A stretch of 64,000 bases of DNA from Galaxea fascicularis (lineage: Eukaryota > Cnidaria > Anthozoa > Scleractinia > Euphylliidae), in NCBI GenBank assembly GCA_948470475.1, contig OX419341.1, forward strand, positions 16,043,542-16,107,541, written 5' to 3'. The notes beneath the pieces were generated by a model. The model was not told the origin of the DNA. It saw only the letters and a program-made list of their open reading frames with translations, and made no database searches. A program made the translations under genes and the position numbers. Below are positions 57,290 to 64,000 of this stretch, in pieces (the first letter of the stretch is position 1; every line of letters begins with the position of its first letter).

Positions 57290-57460
57290 AGTTGTCATGA
57301 GTTACAAGAGTGCCATAAAAATGCAAAAGTGCCATAAGTTACAAAAGTGCCAGGTCGCAAAAGTGCCACAAGGTTACATAAGTGCCAAAAAGGGTACAAA
57401 AGTGCCACATGGAAGTTACAAAAGTGCCAATACATCTGGCTCTCTCTCTCTCTCTGCCTT
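57290..57460 (+). repeat. Tandem GTTACAAAAGTGCCA repeat and CT run
   Basis: About eight copies of an 18-25-bp unit around AAAAGTGCCA, then (CT)n at 57441-57458. A related inverse fragment is at 49.98-50.04 kb. Confidence 0.7.
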
Positions 57461-57520
57461 TCATGCTCTCTTATGCAATTCTAACATTTCTAACTCTTGC
57501 TCTTGTAGTCGTAGACGTTT

Positions 57521-57840
57521 TTAAATGATAAGCTCAGTTGGGGCCGTTACTTCACCTTCTGCAACACCTTCCCACAATGTCAGCCTATCATGCACTTTGA
57601 GTTTACTTGTGAGCGTTTTTACCCCATCCTTACTATCAAAGGCAATTGATCGTTTCTTAGCCTCAGCTTTAAGGTCCTCTAATGACCATGAACTATAATC
57701 AATTACTTTCTCAGTCATTGCAGTTGTTACTGATGTGTTGCGTGATTGTGTCTGAGGTGTATGTTTGCTACCAAGGAAATTTAAATCCCACTCCTGACGC
57801 CAAAATTGTGACGTGGGTCCGGCGATTGTTTCCGGCACCC
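57521..57840 (-). pseudogene. Retroelement 5' fragment: LTR end, primer site, SAP-like gag start
   Basis: On the minus strand the sequence GGACCCACGTCACA is followed by ATTTTGGCGTCAGGAGTGGG, which has the TGGCG-type primer-binding site and spacing seen just inside gypsy 5' LTRs. An ATG at about 57721 starts TEKVIDYSSWSLEDLKAEAKK, a helix-turn-helix resembling a SAP motif, common at the N-terminus of gypsy gag proteins in such genomes. The ORF stops at 57521. It is a truncated second copy or a relic; no downstream gag was found. Confidence 0.45.
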
Positions 57841-57907
57841 ACAACAAAAGGAGGGAAAAGCAAAGTGTAACATACAAACCCCTTCCCACAATTCCCCAAC
57901 ACACCAT

Positions 57908-59632
57908 AATATGAATTTAAAATAACTTTAATCAACCTCCCCTTGCTTCTCTTAAAATAAGGACAACAACAACTTTATGTGGCTGAAAATGGGGAAGTGG
58001 GTGACAGAGTGCTCAGTTAATATTTTAGCCCCATGAACCCCTGGAGTGTCAAGAAAACAAAACCTACAGCCCAAGGAGATGTAGACAGTGGATGGAGAGA
58101 AGGGAGTAGGCCTTCACTCAGGGCCACTATAAACATTCCTGGGGAGAGAGGAGGGAGTGGGCCTCCTCTCAGACTGGAGGGAGTTGGCCTCCGAAAATTG
58201 AGTCTATGGGGGCAAGAGTGTGACGAGAGGAGCACTTCATCCCCATTCCCGTGTTTATTTGACCAACATAAACAGAACTTGCAAAGAACGGTAACGATAT
58301 AAAAAAGTATAAACTGTAAATTATGATCCCAAGTATCTATTACTGGACTGGTAGAGTGTGCTAATCTACATAAACAAACCCAAGCGAGTTACTTAGTTTC
58401 TATAGTTCGTTCAAGTAAGTAACAGACTTAAATGTTTCTGTGGATCATAATGATCCTCCAATACATGTAGCTTGGCATGTCTAAACCACCTCAAAAGTGG
58501 TATGTAATCGTTCTAAAAGTTAGAAATGTTCGTTTGGTAATGTTAAATCAAGTGTACGCAAAGAATCCTCAAAAGAGGTACTTATCCTAAGAGTCCCATT
58601 GTTCATCTTAACAATTAAGGCATCAATTAAGTACAACTAAAGGTGGGGCTTAAACCCTCAAGATTTACATGTTATGCCAGGTGTTTTAGGTAATAGTGCA
58701 CATTAACAACCTAAGTGTAAATCTGATGTCGACCTACAAAATAAGTTATATTACAACATATCCTAGTTGACTGGAAAAACCTTAAGCAAACTGTATTATT
58801 ACGAAGAGCTTTGGGTGGGTGGAAGGGAATAGAAAATATTCTGGACAAAAATAATGTCGACAGTAGTCTATCTCGTGTGAGAGCAAAAGACAGTGGCCAA
58901 ATTTAGCAACCACGTATCAGGCTGCTTAAGTTCGCTCTGATTGGGTGGTTTTCAAGATTCTCACGTGAGGTCATCTAAGGTTAATGAACAGATAATTTGT
59001 AAAGCGCATAGCTCAAAATAGAAACAAGAGTTGTTGATTAACTGAAATTTATTTCATATGTTCAATAAATTGTGATGATGTTTAATAAATGATTATATTA
59101 AGTAAAACCAATCCTAAATAACTTTACCTAGAGTAATGTTAAAACCTAAACGATCACAAGAACACTAATAATTTACAACTTGTTTACAGCAGTTCACTGT
59201 CCAGTTCCTTTTGGAAATCCTTAACTCTTCTAAACCAACACTACAAAATCTAAACCGATTGTACAAACCTCCTTTTCTTCAGTCCAAACCAGCACGTGGT
59301 CTTTCAACAGTACTCAGTCGCCACACAGCACATAGACAGCAAGTAGCACTTCTCCGCTCTTTTGCCACCACTAACAAACGAGTTTCGGCAAGTAATTTGG
59401 CTGGCGCCTGCCAATGGCTCTTGGCAGTGAATTCTCCTCTTTCTGTTCTTGCCCTCAGGCCCTACAATCCGTCTCTCTTTTTCCTTGCTCGACCGTTCAC
59501 CAAAATGAACTTACGATAACAACACTTTACTAAATCAATTACAAAACACCTCTAATTGCAAGCTAAACACTACAATGAATAATTAACACGAACACAAGGA
59601 ATTGAAAAACAAAATGAAATCATCACACTCAC
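57908..59632. other. No confident gene; purine-rich repeat
   Basis: About 58090-58210 contains degenerate copies of GGAGGGAGT-GGCCT on the plus strand; the ORF across it is compositional. The rest is noncoding A+T-rich sequence. Confidence 0.45.
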
Positions 59633-59929
59633 TCGAAAGACGTTTCTTGGAGTCTTCATCATATTTTTGGAGCTTTCTCTTTAACACCTTCTTCTGTGTG
59701 GCTGAACATGAAGTCATGAGATCTTGATGCGCATTTAGGGTGTCTATGCTTACATCAAGCATGTTGGCTTTACGTTCTTGCATCCGAAATTTGTAAAAGA
59801 GGTGTAAACTCATCAAATAAGATCCAACAGTGCCAGGCTGATACTTCTCCACAGCATATGACAGCCAAGTCTTCAATAGAGTTACTCCGTCTTTTCCAGG
59901 CTGCCGAGCAGGAATATTGATGTTGGATT
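59633..59929 (-). pseudogene. Zinc-finger/tyrosine-recombinase gene, copy C, one exon
   Basis: An exon between acceptor AACACTACAG and donor CGA/GTGAGT (phase 1 at both ends) encodes GKDGVTLLKTWLSYAVEKYQ, PGTVGSYLMSLHLFYKF and a basic tail (TQKKVLKRKLQKYDE). It matches the core-binding part of copies A (LKTWLLYSVEKYQPGTV) and B. No other exon of this copy was found nearby. It lies just downstream of the presumed 3' LTR start of the gypsy element. Confidence 0.6.
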
Positions 59930-60052
59930 CTGTAGTGTTTTGGCACACACAATCAACACTAAGTCACACTAAGTAGGCCATCATGGCTTCCACGTCTCTA
60001 CGCCTTCTTGCATGCCCGGATGTACTCGTCCCAGTTCCCAGCAGTACACTAC

Positions 60053-60069
60053 AATCCTTCCCTTTCTCC
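60053..60069 (-). promoter_or_regulatory. Polypurine tract and LTR start
   Basis: GGAGAAAGGGAAGGAT precedes TGTAGTG on the minus strand, about 190 bp after the gag-pol stop; the expected priming site for plus-strand DNA synthesis. Confidence 0.6.
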
Positions 60070-60261
60070 GGCAATAAACTCTTATATATATGTAACATGA
60101 ACAAAAGAAGCGATCTTACTCAGCCAATGTCTCGCAAGTTCAACGTCTAAAAACTATGAGGATAAAAGCAATGTCTTCACTGTTCTCTTAAAGTTTCAAT
60201 ATCAACTAAAGTCATAATGCTGGCTATCGAAGTTGCCAATCCAAAGCAGTTCCCTGAAAGT

Positions 60262-63200
60262 TCAATACAATATATAGTCAGCCAGTGCTCTAGGGGCTCG
60301 TGTAACTCTTCCGGAACGACGTGGCGTATTTTCAGGCGTCACTTCCGGAGGCGCATGTTCCTGAATCGGGCGGTCCACATGTTCCGGTGGTGCAGCTTCA
60401 TCAGGGGGTCTTGGTTCTACTTCTGCACTGCCATTAATGTCAGGAATTACCAGTGGCTTAACATGTTGTAGGTTCCTTTTGTACTCCACTCCCTGAGGGG
60501 ACTGCAAGACAACCTGATCACCATGACGACCTGTAACTTTGTAAGGCTCGCTTTCATAAGACGGGGATAGCTTGTTTTCCTTCTTTCTCTCTAGCAATAC
60601 TTCATCCCCTACATTGACATCTCTGTCTTTAGCATGATTTCTTCTATCGGCATAATCTTTGGCCAGCTGTTTCCTCTCTGCGTCTCGGTCTCTGACTTGT
60701 TGGTACACCACGGCGCTCTGTTTTCCATCACCTTCCTGGAGCTCTGGTAACTTGGTTGTCAACTTCCTCTTGAAAAACAATTCTGCAGGGCTTACTCCAG
60801 TGGTAGTGTGATTGGTAGATCGGTAGGCCAGTAAGAACTTGTTAAGCTCGGAACGCCAATTTTTCCCTTCAGCTTGGAAAACTCGCATGGCCTTCAAAAG
60901 AGATCTATTTTCTCTCTCTACCTCACCATTGGCTCTTGGCCACAAAGGCGTAGTGTGGTGATGAACAATGCCCATTTCCTCTAGGTACTTCTCCATCTCA
61001 TCAGACACAAGGTTGGGGCCATTGTCAGTTCTCAGACCAACTGGTGTCCCGTACCGAGCAAAATGGTTGTCTAGACACTTAATAATTGTGGCACTTGTTG
61101 TAGAACGAATAACATCAACTTCCATCCATCTAGAGAAATAATCCACCACCACTAATAGATATTCTCCTCCAGGCATTGGTCCAAGCAGATCCAGGGCTAC
61201 TTCCTGCCACGCTGTGTCGGGTAGTCTTGTGGGTTTGACTGGTGGGGGCGGAACATGTTTGGTAACCATCTGACACCCAAAACATTCTCTACATCTCCTT
61301 TCTGCCTGCTGGTCGATACCGGGCCACCAAACCTTAGACCTCAAACGCTCTTTAGTTTTGACAATCCCCTGATGGCCTTCATGAGCCAGATCAAGGACTC
61401 TCTTCCGCAGGTTTCCTGGAATGACAATTCTAGTTCCACGTAGCACGACCTGGCCAACAGAGGTCAACTCATTTCGCACCATCACAAAGGCTTTAGGTGC
61501 CTCACTCCAGTCATCCTTCTGCAGACACTCACGAACAACCTTCAATTCCTTGTCTTGCGAGGAGGCTTCTTCTATTTCCTCGATCCTTAAGGCCACAGGT
61601 ACTGCTTGAAGTGTTACTTCGCGAATGTACTCCTCATCGTGAACATACCCTTGCGATGCTGGTATCTTGGTCAGCCGGGACAGTGCATCAGCAATGTTTT
61701 CTCTCGAGGGAACATAACACACTTTGTACTTGTAGGGTTGCATCCGCAACACCCATCGTTCAATGCAAGCCGATGGCTTGGATCTTGGACCGTAGATGGT
61801 TTTGAGTGCCTGGTAGTCAGTCACTAAATCAAATTCAGGTAAGCCATTTAAGTACAAATTGAACCTTTCACACGCCCAAACAAGTGCTAAAGCTTCTTTT
61901 TCTGTTTGACTGTACCGACGCTCAGTGTCACTGAGACTTCTACTGGCATAACACACCGCACGGCTCTGTTCCCCTACTTCCTGCACTAGGACCGCACCGA
62001 GTCCTACTGGGCTGGCATCTGCTATGACCTTGGTGTGTGCAGTCTTGTCAAAGTAGGCTAGCATGGTCGCTCCTACCAGTTCCTCCTTCAGCTTCTGAAA
62101 TGCTTTTTCCTGTGTCTCTTTCCACTCAAATGTGGCCCCATTTCTAGTCAGTGCCCTCAGGGGTTCAGCGATAGTTGCAAAATCTTGAATAAACCTGGAG
62201 CTGAAACCAACCAGGCCCAGAAAGCTTCTCACCTCTGTCGCTGATGTTGGACGACTTGCCTCTTTCACTGCCCGCACTTTCTCCTCGGTAGGCCCAATGC
62301 CGTGCTGGGAAAGGAGAATTCCCATAAAAACCACTTTATTCATTCTGAACGTGCACTTATCGCATCTCAAGGTCAGATTCTTCTCTTGTAACTTGGCTAA
62401 CAGCTTGTGTAAATTCTGGTCATGTTCTGGGGTGTTTTTCCCATGTACAATCAAATCGTCCGCAATGTTAACAACTCCTTCTACGCCAGCAATTGTTTGA
62501 CGGATAACGTGCTGGTATTTCTCAGGTGCCGCATTCACCCCAAAACTCAACCTCTTGTACCTGAACAGCCCTTCATGGGTAATGAAGGTAGTTATGTCCC
62601 TCGAATCCTCATGCAACTCTATTTGATGGAAACCCCAGCAAAGATCTAGTTTAGAAAACACCGTGCTGCCATTTAACTCTTCAAGCACTTCGTCAACTGT
62701 GGGGATGGGCAACCTTTCACGAACAATAGCCTCATTAGCGCAGCGCATGTCCACACAAAGTCTTATCTCACCAGAGGGCTTTGGTGCCACAACAACAGGA
62801 CTTGCCCACGTGGTAGGGCCTTCGACTCGTTCTATGATGTCTTCCCTTAGGAGTTCTTCTATCTTGGCAGTTACTTTGTCACGAAGTGCAAATGGGACTC
62901 GCCTCAACTTTTGTGCTACAGGAGGTACATTTGGGTCTACATGCAACTTCAACTTGAAATCTTTTAACTTTCCAACTCCCTCAAACACTTTAGGATACTT
63001 TGCTTTGAGTTCACCCACAATGTCATCTTGGAGAGCATTACAATCTGTAACAGGGGCTGTATTTGGTCCAACATGAAGGACTCCTAGTGCTCTTGCTGTT
63101 GCATTTCCCAGAATGCACCGCCCATGCTTAACAAGGATAAAATTGGTAGACACTGTAGAATGCCCAGCAGAAACATCAGCCTCAAATTGACCGATCACGT

Positions 63201-64000
63201 CAACCTTATTCCCCCCATAAGCAAACAGTTTCTTTGAACAATGTTCCACCTTCCCCTTAAAACCTGACCCTCTCAACTTTTGAAAATCTTCTTCACCAAT
63301 TAAATTGCTCACCGACCCCGAATCAATCAATACTTCTTTAACAATGCCATTAATACTCACATCCATAGTTAGCTCACTTGAAATTGACACCATGCATACC
63401 TCCTCTGCCGTTTCTTCTGTCACAGCAAATGAAAAGGCTGGGTTGCTCTCATGACACCTAACAAAACTCTCTTCCTCCAAACCAACTCCCACATGATTCG
63501 TCTGCCTGCCAACACTTCTTCTATTGTCACCGGCTCTCGGTGAGGGACGATTGCTTCCTCTGCAACAAACCGCGAAATGACCATATCTCGAACACTTGGC
63601 GCATTTCCTACCTTTTGCCGGGCAACACAGATCACGGGAAAAATGTCCCTGCTTTCCACAACTGTAACAGAAATTCTCAACTTGGTCTCCTGTCCTGTCT
63701 TCCTTCTTGCCCACAGCGTTGATGCTCGCTCCACTGATCATAAATTGCATTTGCTGACGAGCTGCTTCCGATGCTCTCGCTTTCTCCAAGACCTCAGCCA
63801 AAGTGATGTTTCTCGTTTCCAGCAATTTTCTTTTCAGCTCCATATCGGTTAACTTTTCGATCAACTGGTCCCTCAAATTATCGTCTAACGAAGTACCGAA
63901 ATTGCAATGTCTCGCCTGCTGGCGAAGACGCACCAGAAATTTATCCACTGCTTCTCCCTCGTTTGGCGCCAGTTGTCGAAATACATGTCGCTCGAACGGT
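60262..64000 (-). CDS. Gypsy gag-pol polyprotein, truncated by the window edge
   Basis: Open for more than 1,240 codons with no stop; the frame continues past 63948 to the edge (an apparent start there is a GTG, so it is not the true start). Domains in order: gag end (FLVRLRQQARHCNFG); zinc knuckles CYSCGKQGHFSRDLC and CAKCSRYGHFAVCC; protease EVLIDSGSVSNLIG; RT with FSKLDLCWGFHQIEL and IADDLIVHG; RNase H with VIADASPVGLGAVL and ENIADALSRL; integrase zinc finger (HEGHQG ... CFGCQ) and catalytic D, D(35)E in ALDLLG, RTDNGPN and GEVERENR; a GPY-like tail (LSPSYESEPYKV). All catalytic residues are present, so it could be active. The gene ends at LADYILY. Confidence 0.9.
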   Translation of the reverse strand, partial: PFERHVFRQLAPNEGEAVDKFLVRLRQQARHCNFGTSLDDNLRDQLIEKLTDMELKRKLLETRNITLAEVLEKARASEAARQQMQFMISGASINAVGKKEDRTGDQVENFCYSCGKQGHFSRDLCCPAKGRKCAKCSRYGHFAVCCRGSNRPSPRAGDNRRSVGRQTNHVGVGLEEESFVRCHESNPAFSFAVTEETAEEVCMVSISSELTMDVSINGIVKEVLIDSGSVSNLIGEEDFQKLRGSGFKGKVEHCSKKLFAYGGNKVDVIGQFEADVSAGHSTVSTNFILVKHGRCILGNATARALGVLHVGPNTAPVTDCNALQDDIVGELKAKYPKVFEGVGKLKDFKLKLHVDPNVPPVAQKLRRVPFALRDKVTAKIEELLREDIIERVEGPTTWASPVVVAPKPSGEIRLCVDMRCANEAIVRERLPIPTVDEVLEELNGSTVFSKLDLCWGFHQIELHEDSRDITTFITHEGLFRYKRLSFGVNAAPEKYQHVIRQTIAGVEGVVNIADDLIVHGKNTPEHDQNLHKLLAKLQEKNLTLRCDKCTFRMNKVVFMGILLSQHGIGPTEEKVRAVKEASRPTSATEVRSFLGLVGFSSRFIQDFATIAEPLRALTRNGATFEWKETQEKAFQKLKEELVGATMLAYFDKTAHTKVIADASPVGLGAVLVQEVGEQSRAVCYASRSLSDTERRYSQTEKEALALVWACERFNLYLNGLPEFDLVTDYQALKTIYGPRSKPSACIERWVLRMQPYKYKVCYVPSRENIADALSRLTKIPASQGYVHDEEYIREVTLQAVPVALRIEEIEEASSQDKELKVVRECLQKDDWSEAPKAFVMVRNELTSVGQVVLRGTRIVIPGNLRKRVLDLAHEGHQGIVKTKERLRSKVWWPGIDQQAERRCRECFGCQMVTKHVPPPPVKPTRLPDTAWQEVALDLLGPMPGGEYLLVVVDYFSRWMEVDVIRSTTSATIIKCLDNHFARYGTPVGLRTDNGPNLVSDEMEKYLEEMGIVHHHTTPLWPRANGEVERENRSLLKAMRVFQAEGKNWRSELNKFLLAYRSTNHTTTGVSPAELFFKRKLTTKLPELQEGDGKQSAVVYQQVRDRDAERKQLAKDYADRRNHAKDRDVNVGDEVLLERKKENKLSPSYESEPYKVTGRHGDQVVLQSPQGVEYKRNLQHVKPLVIPDINGSAEVEPRPPDEAAPPEHVDRPIQEHAPPEVTPENTPRRSGRVTRAPRALADYILY

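Larger units (their letters stand above)
60053..64000 (-). mobile_element. Ty3/gypsy retrotransposon, 3' part
   Basis: Gag-pol in one frame, a purine tract (GGAGAAAGGGAAGGA, 60069-60055) and, right after it, TGTAGTGTACTGCTGGGAAC, a TG-initiated LTR start at 60053. The LTR end was not delimited; the 5' LTR and most of gag lie beyond the right edge. The open frame suggests a young copy. Confidence 0.8.

Noticed and set aside
58033..58302. Gly/Arg/Ser-rich ORF on the plus strand
   Set aside because: Generated by a purine-rich degenerate repeat; no splice or start context and no domain.
63946..63948. Start codon of the gypsy polyprotein
   Set aside because: The codon is GTG and the frame stays open upstream to the window edge with gag-like residues, so the true start lies outside.

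Overview
The window is intron-bearing, A+T-rich animal DNA with no prokaryotic gene organisation. The mobile elements (L2/CR1-type and L1-type LINEs, DIRS-like, Penelope-like, Ty3/gypsy including a Gmr1-like copy, Tc1, hAT, Kolobok-like, EnSpm/CACTA-like and tyrosine-recombinase elements) and the BEN- and THAP-domain genes suggest an anthozoan cnidarian such as a stony coral or its relatives. This is inference from family content; no species-specific gene was recognised.

Layout. 0.5-1.3 kb: THAP-domain exons (-). 1.6-2.0 kb: palindromic MITE. 3.3-6.4 kb: decayed DIRS-like retroelement (-). 6.8-9.6 kb: orphan exons (-), a Penelope GIY-YIG fragment (+) and a decayed EnSpm-like transposase (+). 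9.8-13.3 kb: L2-type LINE (+) split by a tRNA-derived SINE. 13.3-14.0 kb: unrecognised ORF. 14.3-15.7 kb: hAT MITE and a tyrosine-recombinase fragment. 15.74-22.58 kb: one TA-flanked element with 35-bp perfect inverted termini that encloses an intact-looking Tc1 transposase and a complete six-exon BEN-domain gene. 22.9-25.2 kb: pseudogene of an uncharacterised intron-bearing family. 25.9-28.3 kb: L2-type LINE remnant (-) carrying a TTAA-flanked Kolobok-like element with a THAP exon. 29.8-36.0 kb: broken L1-type LINE (-) with a 1.6-kb inverted-terminal element inside. 36.4-38.7 kb: 5' part of a cellular-looking gene. 40.4-42.6 kb: Gmr1-like gag-protease-integrase (-). 43.3-48.5 kb: degenerate zinc-finger/tyrosine-recombinase locus bracketed by inverted tandem-repeat arrays. 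51.0-52.1 kb: fold-back MITE and tandem repeats. 52.7-56.4 kb: best copy of the zinc-finger/tyrosine-recombinase/Myb-like gene. 57.5-60.0 kb: retroelement 5' fragment and a third recombinase exon. 60.05-64.0 kb: Ty3/gypsy gag-pol with an open frame to the window edge.

Most apparent genes are mobile-element genes or their remains. The exceptions that look functional are the BEN gene (all splice sites and phases agree), the Tc1 transposase beside it, the gypsy gag-pol ORF and perhaps the ORF at 13.35-13.99 kb. The two most interesting systems are the BEN-carrying Tc1 element and the repeated family of zinc-finger/tyrosine-recombinase genes. All exon models were read by eye from splice sites and frames; no database search was possible.
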